A DNA stretch of 64,000 nt from Klenkia soli. GTDB taxonomy: Bacteria > Actinomycetota > Actinomycetes > Mycobacteriales > Geodermatophilaceae. Of the stretch, positions 28,915 to 36,909 are shown in pieces. The translations under genes were made by a program, and so were the position numbers. The first letter of the stretch is position 1, and every line of letters starts with the position of its first letter. The notes beneath the pieces were generated by a model. It was not told where the DNA came from. It ran no database searches and was given only the letters and a program-made list of their open reading frames with translations. The stretch is taken from contig NZ_FNIR01000001.1 of NCBI RefSeq assembly GCF_900103975.1, positions 248,001 to 312,000 on the forward strand, written 5' to 3'.

Positions 28915-29489
28915 ACCCCGAGCAGCTGACCGCCTGGCTGCAACGCTTCGCCGAGCTGGTGCACGAGCAGAAGGACGAGCTCACCGCCCTGGACTCCGCG
29001 ATCGGGGACGCCGACCACGGCTCGAACATGGACCGCGGCATGACCGCCGTCGTCGCCGCGCTGGCCGAGGCTCCCCCGGCCGACGCGGCCGCCGTCCTGA
29101 AGAAGACCGGCACCACCCTGGTCTCGAAGGTCGGCGGTGCGTCCGGTCCGCTGTACGGGACGCTCTTCCTGCGGATGGCCGGGGCCGCGGACGGCGGGTT
29201 CGCCCCCGCGCTGCGGGCCGGGTTCGAGGGCGTGCTGGCCCGCGGCAAGGCCGAGCCGGGCGACAAGACGATGGTCGACGCCCTGGGCCCGGCCTGCGAC
29301 GTGCTGGACGCCGGGGGCTCGCTCGCCGAGGCCGCGCAGGCGGCCGCCGACGGACGCGACGCCACCGTCCCGCTGGTCGCCCGCAAGGGCCGGGCCAGCT
29401 ACCTGGGTGAACGGAGCGCCGGGCACGCCGACCCGGGCGCAACCTCCACCGCCCTGCTGCTGCGGGCCGCCGCCGAGACGCTGTCGTGA
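28911..29489 (+). CDS. dhaL: Dihydroxyacetone kinase, ADP-binding subunit DhaL
   Basis: This 192-aa subunit holds ADP as a permanent cofactor that is rephosphorylated by DhaM and passes phosphate to dihydroxyacetone. The metal-binding aspartates lie in [17 protein letters not shown] (residues 27-43). The nucleotide-site motifs [16 protein letters not shown] and [13 protein letters not shown] follow. The GTG start overlaps dhaK and the stop overlaps dhaM, so all three genes are coupled. Confidence 0.95.
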
Positions 29490-29893
29490 CGGTCGGGATC
29501 GTCGTCGTCTCGCACAGCCGGGCGCTGGCCGACGCCGCGGTCGAGCTGGCCCGGCAGATGCTGCCCGGGCGTCCGCTGACGATCGAGGTCGCGGCCGGCA
29601 CCGAGGACGGCGGGCTGGGCACCGACGCGATGGCGGTGTCCGAAGCGATCGCGGCGGCCGACACCGGCGAGGGCGTCGTCGTCCTCATGGACCTGGGCAG
29701 TGCGGTGCTGTCGGCCGAGACGGCGCTGGAGTTCCTCGAGGACGACGTCCGGGAGCGGGTGCTGCTGTCGGCCGCGCCGCTGGTGGAGGGGTTGGTCGGC
29801 GCGGTCGTGGTGGCGGCCGGCGGGGCGACGCGCGAGCAGGTGGCCGCCGAGGCCGCCCGCGGGTTGGCGCCGAAGGAGGCCCAGCTGCGCTGA
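29486..29893 (+). CDS. dhaM: Dihydroxyacetone kinase phosphotransfer subunit DhaM (EIIA domain only)
   Basis: This 135-aa protein is a PTS EIIA-mannose-like domain with the phosphorylated histidine H10 in GIVVVSHSRALAD and the VVLMDLGSAVLSAE motif. It lacks the HPr and EI domains fused to the E. coli DhaM. General PTS components (EI, HPr) encoded elsewhere must supply phosphate. GTG 29486 overlaps dhaL. The pathway product is dihydroxyacetone phosphate, which enters glycolysis. Confidence 0.93.
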   Translation: MTVGIVVVSHSRALADAAVELARQMLPGRPLTIEVAAGTEDGGLGTDAMAVSEAIAAADTGEGVVVLMDLGSAVLSAETALEFLEDDVRERVLLSAAPLVEGLVGAVVVAAGGATREQVAAEAARGLAPKEAQLR

Positions 29894-29913
29894 GATGACC
29901 TAGCCTGCTCGCT

Positions 29914-29940
29914 GTGACTCCCCTGAGCGGCCCCGCCTGA
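29914..29940 (+). CDS. Possible leaderless 8-codon mini-ORF coupled to the DUF808 gene
   Basis: A TAGCCT hexamer at 29901-29906 is followed by seven bases and a GTG at 29914, the same layout as the leaderless genes in this window. That GTG opens an 8-codon frame (VTPLSGPA) whose TGA overlaps the DUF808 ATG as TGATG. The DUF808 ATG has no ribosome site of its own. The simplest reading is that a ribosome loads on the leaderless mini-ORF and reinitiates on the main gene. This is inferred only from layout. Confidence 0.35.
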   Translation: MTPLSGPA

Positions 29941-30893
29941 TGGCCAGCGGCCTGTTCGCCCTCTTCGACGACGTCGCGGCGCTGGTGCGGTTGTCCGCCG
30001 CGTCGCTGGACGACATCGGTGCCGCCGCGGGCCGGGCCGGGGTCAAGGCGGCCGGTGTGGTGGTCGACGACGCCGCGGTGACGCCCCGGTACGTGCAGGG
30101 GCTGGAACCGAAGCGTGAGTTGTCGATCATCTGGCGCATCGCCAAGGGGTCCATCCGCAACAAGCTGCTGATCATCCTGCCGGCGATCCTGCTGCTCTCG
30201 CAGTTCCTCCCGTTCCTGCTGACCCCGATCCTGATGTGCGGCGGTGTCTACCTCTGCTACGAGGGCGCCGAGAAGCTGTGGGAGAAGGTGTCCGGCCACC
30301 ACCCCGCGGAGGCGGCCGCCGGCGACGCGGACGTCGACCCCGCCGAGCGGGAGAAGACCGTGGTGTCCGGCGCCGTGCGCACCGACTTCATCCTGTCGGC
30401 CGAGATCATGGTGATCGCCCTCAACGAGGTCGACACCGAGCCGTTCGTGTCGCGGGCGATCATCCTGGTCGTCGTCGCGCTGCTGATCACCGCGCTGGTC
30501 TACGGCGTCGTCGCGCTGATCGTGAAGATGGACGACGCCGGCATCGCGCTGGCGGCGAGGAGGTCGACCGCGGTCGCCACGTTCGGGCGCGGTCTGGTGA
30601 AGGCCATGCCGATCGTGCTGGCCACCCTGGCGACCGTCGGCATCGCCGCCATGCTGTGGGTCGGCGGGCACATCCTGCTGGTCGGCGCCGACGAGCTGGG
30701 CTGGACCTGGCCCTACCACCTGGTGCACCACGTCGAGGTGGCGGTGCACGACGCGACCGGGGCGCTGGGCGGGGTGCTCGGCTGGCTCACCAACACCGCG
30801 CTCTCGGCGGTCGTGGGCGTCGTGGTGGGCGCCGTCGTCGTGGCCGTGCTGCACGTCGTCCCGAAGCGCGGCGGCCAGGCCGCCGCGCACTGA
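29940..30893 (+). CDS. DUF808 family inner membrane protein (YedI-like)
   Basis: This 317-aa protein begins ASGLFALFDDVAALVRLSAAS and continues through DDIGAAAGRAGVKAAGVVVDDAAVTPRYV, the DUF808 signature. Several membrane segments follow (LLIILPAILLLSQFLPFLL, AIILVVVALLITALVYGVV, IVLATLATVGIAAMLWVGG, and a C-terminal one). The function is unknown. The ATG at 29940 has no Shine-Dalgarno sequence and overlaps the stop of the mini-ORF at 29914. It converges with the small gene at 30895 with one base between the stops. Confidence 0.92.
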   Translation: MASGLFALFDDVAALVRLSAASLDDIGAAAGRAGVKAAGVVVDDAAVTPRYVQGLEPKRELSIIWRIAKGSIRNKLLIILPAILLLSQFLPFLLTPILMCGGVYLCYEGAEKLWEKVSGHHPAEAAAGDADVDPAEREKTVVSGAVRTDFILSAEIMVIALNEVDTEPFVSRAIILVVVALLITALVYGVVALIVKMDDAGIALAARRSTAVATFGRGLVKAMPIVLATLATVGIAAMLWVGGHILLVGADELGWTWPYHLVHHVEVAVHDATGALGGVLGWLTNTALSAVVGVVVGAVVVAVLHVVPKRGGQAAAH

Positions 30894-30894
30894 C

Positions 30895-31095
30895 TCATCC
30901 GCCGCGGGCGAAGAGCTCCGCGGCCTGGGCGTCGTCCACGAACGGGTACTTGACCTTGAACTGGGTCAGGGCGTCGGGCACGGACAGCACGTGGGTCGCG
31001 CGCCTCCCCGCCGCGTCGACGGTCTGCACGGTCACCATGTCGTCGTTGATCGGCACCCAGTGGGTCTGCGCGTAGTCGGTGAACACGTTCGGCAC
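30895..31095 (-). CDS. Small hypothetical protein
   Basis: This 66-aa protein I do not recognise. It is soluble and reads VFTDYAQTHWVPINDDMV near the start and DALTQFKVKYPFVDDAQAA near the end. Evidence that it is real: a TAGGGT hexamer (31107-31102) lies exactly six bases before the GTG at 31095, matching the leaderless promoters elsewhere in the window. The protein has a balanced composition, not that of a shadow frame. It could be co-transcribed with the 54-aa gene upstream. Confidence 0.7.
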   Translation of the reverse strand: MPNVFTDYAQTHWVPINDDMVTVQTVDAAGRRATHVLSVPDALTQFKVKYPFVDDAQAAELFARGG

Positions 31096-31101
31096 CCCGC
31101 G

Positions 31102-31107
31102 ACCCTA
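31102..31107 (-). promoter_or_regulatory. -10 element of a leaderless promoter for the 66-aa gene
   Basis: On the minus strand TAGGGT is followed by six bases and GTG at 31095, the same arrangement as for ispH and the M1 peptidase. Confidence 0.45.
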
Positions 31108-31114
31108 CGACCGG

Positions 31115-31279
31115 TCAGACCGCGACGGCGAGGTCCAGCGGCCGGTCCTCCAGCGCCTCGGTGACCGCGGTGCTCAGCCAGCCCGCCGCGGAGAACAGGT
31201 CGCCGTCCCCGGGGTCGGCCGAGAGGGTGGCCGCGGCGAGGCCGAGCCGGTGCAGCGCGTCGCAGACCGTCGTCGTCAT
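31115..31279 (-). CDS. Small hypothetical protein
   Basis: This is a 54-aa frame starting ATG 31279 (VCDALHRLGLAAATLSADPG) and ending with EDRPLDLAVAV. It ends 19 bp upstream of the 66-aa gene on the same strand and is divergent from the deacetylase gene. No domain or membrane segment is visible. The start has no strong ribosome site. It is plausible because it fills an otherwise empty stretch in a dense genome. Confidence 0.5.
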   Translation of the reverse strand: MTTTVCDALHRLGLAAATLSADPGDGDLFSAAGWLSTAVTEALEDRPLDLAVAV

Positions 31280-31305
31280 GCCCTGGGTATCGGCAGGTCG
31301 GCCCG

Positions 31306-31311
31306 TAATCT
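31306..31311 (+). promoter_or_regulatory. -10 element of a leaderless promoter for the deacetylase gene
   Basis: TAATCT is followed by seven bases and the GTG at 31319. This is the closest match to the TATAAT consensus among these sites. Confidence 0.5.
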
Positions 31312-31318
31312 CGACACC

Positions 31319-32128
31319 GTGGATCGACGACGTTTCCTGGCGCTGACCCTGGCCGGTGGTGCGGCCGTGACGGGCTGCCGGGCGACGCCGTCCGCGGCGC
31401 CCGCGACGACGACGACCACCTCGGCGCCGCCGACGACCACCCCGCCCACCACCACCCCACCGGCCCCGACGTTCCCGGCACCGCAGCTGGTCAAGGTGCC
31501 GATCCCGCCCGGCGAGCTCACCGGCCTGCCCGGCGACGGTTCGCTGCTGGCCTGGACGGTGGACGACGGCGACGACACCACCGTGGTGCGCGACTACACG
31601 CAGTTCGCGAAGGACACCGGCACCCGGCTGACCTACTTCCTCAACGGGTCCAAGCCGTCGTGGACCGACAACGCCGCGCTGCTGGAGCCGCTGGTCGCCT
31701 CGGGGCAGATCCAGCTCGGCAACCACACCTGGAGCCACGCCGACCTGACGTCGCTGTCGACGGCGGGCATCCAGGACGAGCTGCAGCGCAACCACGACTT
31801 CGTGCTCAGCACCTACGGCGTGGACATGCGGCCCTACTACCGGCCGCCCTACGGCTACCGCGACGCCAGCACCGACGCCGCGGCCGCCGAGATCGGCTAC
31901 ACCTGCCCGGTGCTCTGGTACGGGTCGCTGTCGGACTCCGGGCTGCTCACGCCCGAGGCGATCGTCGGCTTCGCCGACCAGTGGTTCCTGCCCCAGCACA
32001 TCGTCATCGGGCACCTGAACTTCACGCCGGTGACGACGGTGTTCCCGCAGCTCAGCCAGATCATCGCCGACCGCGGGCTCACCACGGTCACCCTCGACGA
32101 CGTGTTCGAGAAGCCGACCGCGGGCTGA
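31319..32128 (+). CDS. Polysaccharide deacetylase (NodB domain), exported
   Basis: This 269-aa protein has a Tat-like and lipobox N-terminus (DRRRFLALTLAGGAAVTGC), then a Thr/Pro-rich linker (repeats of TTTPP) and the carbohydrate esterase 4 domain. Motif 1 is WTVDDGDD with the base and metal aspartates, motif 2 HTWSH with both histidines, motif 3 RPPYGYR, and a late IGHLN supplies the C-terminal histidine. All catalytic residues appear present. It probably trims acetyl groups from peptidoglycan or a surface polysaccharide outside the membrane. It converges with a second NodB protein gene at 32132. Confidence 0.9.
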   Translation: MDRRRFLALTLAGGAAVTGCRATPSAAPATTTTTSAPPTTTPPTTTPPAPTFPAPQLVKVPIPPGELTGLPGDGSLLAWTVDDGDDTTVVRDYTQFAKDTGTRLTYFLNGSKPSWTDNAALLEPLVASGQIQLGNHTWSHADLTSLSTAGIQDELQRNHDFVLSTYGVDMRPYYRPPYGYRDASTDAAAAEIGYTCPVLWYGSLSDSGLLTPEAIVGFADQWFLPQHIVIGHLNFTPVTTVFPQLSQIIADRGLTTVTLDDVFEKPTAG

Positions 32129-32131
32129 CGG

Positions 32132-33568
32132 TCAGGGGCGCTCCGGGCCGCGGGCGTAGGCCGCGCCGGGGACGAGGTCGGTGCCGAGCAGCTGGCTCAC
32201 GGTCACGAAGGTGAACCCGCGCTGCTGCAGCTGGGCGACCAGGCCGGGCAGGGCGTCCACGCTCGAGGGGTGGATGTCGTGCATGAGCACGATCGAGCCC
32301 GGCACGGCGCCGGCCAGGGCCCGGGTGGTGGTGATCCCGGCGTCGCGGTTCTGCCAGTCCAGGGTGTCGACGTCCCAGGTCACGGCCGACTCACCGCGGG
32401 CGGCCAGCTCACCGAGCACGGCGTCGTCGTAGTCGCCGTAGGGCGGACGGACGATCGTCGGGGGTGCGCCGCCGGTCGCGGCGGCGACGGCGTCGGAGGT
32501 CCGGTCGAGCTCGGTGTCCACCTGGGCCGCGCTCAGGGTCGTCAGCTGCGGGTGGTCCCAGCTGTGGTTGCCGATCTCGTGGCCCTCGGCCGCTGCGCGG
32601 GCGACGAGCTGCGGCCGGGCGGCGACGTTATGGCCGACGACGAAGAACGTGGCGTGCACGCCGGCCGCAGCCAGCTCGTCGAGGAGCCGGGCGGTGTACG
32701 GGCCGGGGCCGTCGTCGAAGGTCAGCGCGATGCAGGACTGCACGGCGCAGTCGACCGCCCCGGTGGCGGCCGGCGCTCCGGACGACGGGGTGGCCGACGC
32801 CAGCTCGTCGACGACCCGCCGACCGGCCGGGCTGAGCCAGTCGGCGGCGCGGGCCGCGGGCACCAGCACGGCGGTCTCCCCCGCAGCCGGCGCCGCGGGC
32901 GGCACGACGGCGACCAGCGAGCCGTCGCCCTGCACCCGGAGGTCGTCGAGCAGGGCGGGGCCGGGCGCCGCCCCGCCCTGCAGGGTGTCGGTGACCGCCG
33001 CGGTCAGCGCCGTCCGGCCGTCGTCGGTGAGCAGCTCGGGCGAGGTGACCACCTCCCCGGTGCCCTCGCCGGTGCCCTCGCCGTCCGGGCGGACGGCGTG
33101 GGCCGTGGCCGCGGTCCGGGTCGGATCCGTGCCCTGCTGGACGGCGGAGATCGTGGCGATCCGCAGCCCGACGGCCCGTCCCCCGGCGGCGACCAGGTCG
33201 GTGGTGACGGTCAACCGGCCGTTGCGGGCCTTCTCGTCGGCGATGGCCTGCAGCCGCGCGGTGTAGCCGGCGACGACCCCGGCGACCACGCCGGCGGCGA
33301 CGTCCCGGTAGCCGGGCACGCCGGGGACGTCGTAGGTGGTGGTGAACCGGGCGTCGCGCGGGTCGCCGCTGGACCCCGGGACCGCGAGGAGATCGGGTGC
33401 CGCGGACATCGGCAGCCCGGCAGGCACCGCGACCACCGACGGGTCGGGCACGGGTGCAGCCGTGGTCGACACCGGCGCGCCGACCGGTGGCTGCGCCCCG
33501 CCGGAGCACCCGGCCACGACGACGGCGGCCAGCAGCACCCCGCACCACCGCGACCCGGCACGCAGCAC
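32132..33568 (-). CDS. Polysaccharide deacetylase lipoprotein with N-terminal extension
   Basis: This 478-aa protein has a signal peptide with lipobox VAGC near residue 20 and a Pro/Val-rich linker. A roughly 200-residue region (FTTTYDVPGVPGYRDVAAGV and beyond) resembles DUF3298/RsiV-like sensor domains of cell-wall deacetylases. The CE4 domain from about residue 280 has TFDDGPGPYTARLLDELAAAG, NHSWDHPQL, RPPYGDYDD and DIHPSSVDAL. The PdaC-like architecture suggests a peptidoglycan or chitooligosaccharide deacetylase. Its stop lies 3 bp from that of the convergent deacetylase. Confidence 0.9.
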   Translation of the reverse strand: MLRAGSRWCGVLLAAVVVAGCSGGAQPPVGAPVSTTAAPVPDPSVVAVPAGLPMSAAPDLLAVPGSSGDPRDARFTTTYDVPGVPGYRDVAAGVVAGVVAGYTARLQAIADEKARNGRLTVTTDLVAAGGRAVGLRIATISAVQQGTDPTRTAATAHAVRPDGEGTGEGTGEVVTSPELLTDDGRTALTAAVTDTLQGGAAPGPALLDDLRVQGDGSLVAVVPPAAPAAGETAVLVPAARAADWLSPAGRRVVDELASATPSSGAPAATGAVDCAVQSCIALTFDDGPGPYTARLLDELAAAGVHATFFVVGHNVAARPQLVARAAAEGHEIGNHSWDHPQLTTLSAAQVDTELDRTSDAVAAATGGAPPTIVRPPYGDYDDAVLGELAARGESAVTWDVDTLDWQNRDAGITTTRALAGAVPGSIVLMHDIHPSSVDALPGLVAQLQQRGFTFVTVSQLLGTDLVPGAAYARGPERP

Positions 33569-33676
33569 CGCGACCTACCCCGTCGGACGTCCACCCCGAC
33601 CAGCCGACCGGGCCGGGTGATGGTGCCACGCCCGGCCCTCCGGACCGCTGCGACGAGGTCCGGGAGGATGGTCGGC

Positions 33677-34456
33677 ATGGGGTCCTCGGTCGTCCAGCTG
33701 GGCCCCGGCCTCGTCGTCGCCCTCGTCGCGCTGCTGGCGCTGGGGGTCGTGGTGGGCCGGTCGTCCGGCCTGGGCCAGGAGCGACCGGTCCTGCGGGCCT
33801 GCCTCCGGGCGGCGGCCCAGCTCGCCGTCGTGTCTTCGCTGATCGTGGTCGTCGTCGGGTCGCTGTGGGCGTCGGCCGCCTTCGCGGTCCTCATGCTGTG
33901 CGTCGCCGCGGCGACCTCGGCCGGCCGGGTCACCGGTGGTCCTGCCCGGGGTCGGGGAGCAGCACGCCGGGCCCTCCGGCTGGCCGCACCCCTCGCCGCG
34001 GGGGTCCTGCCGGTGCTGGCGCTGGTGCTGGCCAGCGGGGCGGTCCCGCTGCGCGGGGAGGCCGTCGTCCCGGTCGCAGGGATCGTCATCGGCGGGGCGA
34101 TGGCGGCGACCTCCTTGGCCGGACGGCGCATGCTCGACGAGCTGGAGCAGCGGCACGGCGAGGTCGAGGCCGCGCTCGCGCTGGGGTTCCTGCCCCGGGA
34201 CGCAGCGCTGCTGGTGGCCCGACCCGTCGCCGCCACCGCCCTGGTGCCCGCGCTGGACCAGACCCGCACCGTCGGCCTGGTCACGCTGCCCGGCGCCTAC
34301 GTCGGCGTCCTCCTCGGCGGCGGCAGCGCCCTGCAGGCAGGTGCTGCCCAGCTCCTGGTGCTGGTGGGTCTGCTCGCCGCGGAGGTCATCGCCGTCTGGG
34401 TCGTCACCGAGCAGGTGACCCGGGGCGCCGTCCGCCGCTGCGGCACCACGCCCTGA
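33677..34456 (+). CDS. FetB-like ABC transporter permease (UPF0014)
   Basis: This 259-aa membrane protein has six or more hydrophobic segments. Family hallmarks are VLRACLRAAAQLAVVSSL, AGIVIGGAMAATSLAGRRMLDEL, EAALALGFLPRDAALLVARPV and LVTLPGAYVGVLLGGGSALQAG. FetB proteins work with the ATPase FetA in iron export and oxidative-stress resistance in E. coli. No FetA gene is adjacent, so the ATPase must be encoded elsewhere or the gene is an orphan. ATG 33677 follows GGGAGG by nine bases. The huge frame upstream is the antisense of the deacetylase gene. Confidence 0.88.
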   Translation: MGSSVVQLGPGLVVALVALLALGVVVGRSSGLGQERPVLRACLRAAAQLAVVSSLIVVVVGSLWASAAFAVLMLCVAAATSAGRVTGGPARGRGAARRALRLAAPLAAGVLPVLALVLASGAVPLRGEAVVPVAGIVIGGAMAATSLAGRRMLDELEQRHGEVEAALALGFLPRDAALLVARPVAATALVPALDQTRTVGLVTLPGAYVGVLLGGGSALQAGAAQLLVLVGLLAAEVIAVWVVTEQVTRGAVRRCGTTP

Positions 34457-34553
34457 TGCCACCGATCGGACGAGCCGGAACCTCCACCGGCACCCGCTGA
34501 CGACGTGCACGGTCTCCACGTCGCCGGGGCGTCGTCCGTGATCTGGTGCTCCC

Positions 34554-35492
34554 ATGACAGACGACAGCGCAGTCCACCAGCCGAGCCTCCCCCGAACCGC
34601 CGGCGAGGACGGCACCGGCGCCACGACCGAGGTGGTCGAGACCGCGGCCGGGCCGTTCGAGGTGCTGACCCGGCCCGGCACGACCGAGCCGGTGCTCGCG
34701 GTGCACGGCGTGTCCAGCAACAACCGGCTGTGGTCCTGGGTCCTCGACGCCGCGCCGGAGGTGAGCGTGGTCGCCCCCGACCTCGCCGGCCGCGGCGGGA
34801 CACCGGCCCGACCCGGCCCGTCCTCGGTGCCCGCGCACGCCGAGCAGCTGGTCGCGCTGCTCGACGCGCTGGGGCTCGACCAGGTCCACCTGCTCGGCAT
34901 GTCGCTGGGCGGCTTCGTCGTCGCCGAGCTCGCCGCCCGGCACCCCGACCGGGTCCGCACCGTCACCCTGGTCGACGGCGGGCTGCCGCTCGAGGTCGGC
35001 GAGCAGGGGCCGCCGCCGGCGGAGGCGGTCGCGCCGAAGCTCCGCGCGCAGTACGCCACCGACCAGGTCTGGACCGACGAGGCGGCCTACCTCGTGCACT
35101 ACCGGGGTGGCGTCGCGCCGCTGACCGGGGACGACGACCCGCGCATGCTGGCCCTGGTGGCGCACGACCTGGCGGCGGTCGACGGCGGGGTGACCGTGCA
35201 CCGCGACCTCGAGACGGTCGTCGCCGACGCCGTCTCGGTCTTCACCTCCACGGCTCCGGCCGAGGCCCTCGCGGCCGTGCGGGCGCCGATCAGGCTGGTC
35301 CACGCACCCTGGAGCACCGGGGCCGGCTCGCCGCCGATGTACGCGGCCGCGCACGTGGCCGGCCTGGTCGCCGCGACCCCGGCGATCGTCTCCGCCGAGC
35401 TGGTGGACGCGGTCGACCACGCCGCGATCATCATGACCGACCACGGCGCGGCGGCCTGCGTCGCGGCGCTGCGGGCCAACCTGGGGACGTGA
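34554..35492 (+). CDS. Alpha/beta hydrolase
   Basis: This 312-aa protein has an alpha/beta hydrolase fold from about residue 35: the oxyanion HGVSSNNRLWSWV, the APDLAGRGGTPARPG strand, and nucleophile elbow GMSLGGFV with the catalytic serine near residue 118. The final histidine is probably in VDAVDHAAIIM. The first 30 residues are acidic and probably disordered. The substrate is unknown. It is transcribed alone or with the MFS transporter gene 130 bp downstream. Confidence 0.85.
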   Translation: MTDDSAVHQPSLPRTAGEDGTGATTEVVETAAGPFEVLTRPGTTEPVLAVHGVSSNNRLWSWVLDAAPEVSVVAPDLAGRGGTPARPGPSSVPAHAEQLVALLDALGLDQVHLLGMSLGGFVVAELAARHPDRVRTVTLVDGGLPLEVGEQGPPPAEAVAPKLRAQYATDQVWTDEAAYLVHYRGGVAPLTGDDDPRMLALVAHDLAAVDGGVTVHRDLETVVADAVSVFTSTAPAEALAAVRAPIRLVHAPWSTGAGSPPMYAAAHVAGLVAATPAIVSAELVDAVDHAAIIMTDHGAAACVAALRANLGT

Positions 35493-35622
35493 GGCACGGG
35501 TGTGGACAGACCCCCCGTACCGGAGTGCGTTCCGTGGAGAGGTTGCCCATCGTCCGGCCAGCCCGGGGTGCTTAGCGTCACAGCACCCGGTGCAGACGAG
35601 CCGGCTCGAACCAGGAGAGACC

Positions 35623-36909
35623 ATGGCGACCAGCGAGATCCCGACCACCGCCCTGCCGGGCGACCCCACCGGGGCGGCCCCGGCACCCGCGCCCCGGATG
35701 CGGCGGATGTCGACCGGGCTCCTGCTGGTCTACGTCGCGATCCTCGCGGTCAACTCGGGCGGCAACGGCATCCTGCTGCCGAACATCGTGGCGGGGATCG
35801 ACGAGGCCGGGAAGATCGGCAACCTCGCGATCGTCACCACCGTCGCCTTCATCGCCAACATCTTCGCCCAGCCGATCGCCGGCGCCCTGTCCGACTCGAC
35901 CCGGTCGCGCTTCGGCCGCCGCACCCCGTGGATGGTGGGCGGCGCGCTGCTCACGAGCGGGTTCCTCGTGGGCCTGCCGATGGCGCAGTCGGTGCTCACC
36001 GTCGCGCTGGTGTGGCTCGTGGTCCAGGTCGGCGTCAACGCCCTGCAGGCCGCCGCGACGGCCATCGTGCCCGACCGCTACCCCGCGGCCCGCCGCGGCG
36101 GCGTCTCCGCGATGATCGGGGTCGGCATCACCATCGGCAACGCGGTCGGGGTGGCCGTCGCCGGCAGCACCGCCACGCAGGGTTCGCTCCCCTACGTCGT
36201 CCTGGCCGGGCTCGTGCTCGTCGTCGTCGGCGTCTTCGTCCTGGTCAACCGCGACGAGCCCAGCACGCACCTGCCCCGCGAGCGCACCGGTGCCCGGGAG
36301 TTCCTGCGCGGGTTCTGGGTCAGCCCCCGCCAGCACCCCGACTTCGCCTGGGCCTTCGCGTCCCGCTTCCTCATGGTGATCGGGTTCTACGGCGCGCAGA
36401 CCTACGGCCTCTACATCCTGCGCGACTACATCGGCCTGGGTGACGAGGAGTCCAACTCCTTCGCCGCCACGATGGGCGTCGTCCTGCTCGTGGGGGTCCT
36501 GGTCTCGGCGTCGGGCAGCGGCTGGCTCTCCGACCGGGTCGGCAGGCGCAAGCCCTTCATCGTCTGGTCCTCGGTCGTCATGGCGGTCGCCCTCGCCGTC
36601 CCCCTCGTCATGCCGACGACCACCGGCATCCTGGTCTACGCCTTCCTGCTGGGCCTCGGGTTCGGGACCTACATCTCCATCGACCTCGCCCTCATGACCG
36701 AGGTGCTGCCCGCCCGCCCCGGCAGCAGCAGCGCCGGTCGCGACCTGGCGATCCTGGGTCTGGCCACCACCCTCCCGCAGGCGATGAGCCCCTCGATCGC
36801 CGCCGGCCTCGTCACGCTCACCGGTGGATACCCCGTGCTCTTCGTCTCCGGCATCGTCTTCGTCATGCTCGGCGCGATCGCCATCCGCCCGGTCAAGGCC
36901 GTGCGGTGA
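35623..36909 (+). CDS. MFS transporter
   Basis: This 428-aa protein has about 12 membrane segments. The cytoplasmic motif SDSTRSRFGRRTPWMVGGAL between helices 2 and 3, and its relative SDRVGRRKPFIVWSSVV between helices 8 and 9, are characteristic of the SLC45/GPH-like sugar transporters. That points to a sugar or polyol substrate, which is inferred. ATG 35623 follows AGGAGAG. A TAGCGT hexamer at 35573-35578 could be its -10. The stop overlaps the following hydrolase gene by 4 bp, so the two are co-translated. Confidence 0.9.
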   Translation: MATSEIPTTALPGDPTGAAPAPAPRMRRMSTGLLLVYVAILAVNSGGNGILLPNIVAGIDEAGKIGNLAIVTTVAFIANIFAQPIAGALSDSTRSRFGRRTPWMVGGALLTSGFLVGLPMAQSVLTVALVWLVVQVGVNALQAAATAIVPDRYPAARRGGVSAMIGVGITIGNAVGVAVAGSTATQGSLPYVVLAGLVLVVVGVFVLVNRDEPSTHLPRERTGAREFLRGFWVSPRQHPDFAWAFASRFLMVIGFYGAQTYGLYILRDYIGLGDEESNSFAATMGVVLLVGVLVSASGSGWLSDRVGRRKPFIVWSSVVMAVALAVPLVMPTTTGILVYAFLLGLGFGTYISIDLALMTEVLPARPGSSSAGRDLAILGLATTLPQAMSPSIAAGLVTLTGGYPVLFVSGIVFVMLGAIAIRPVKAVR

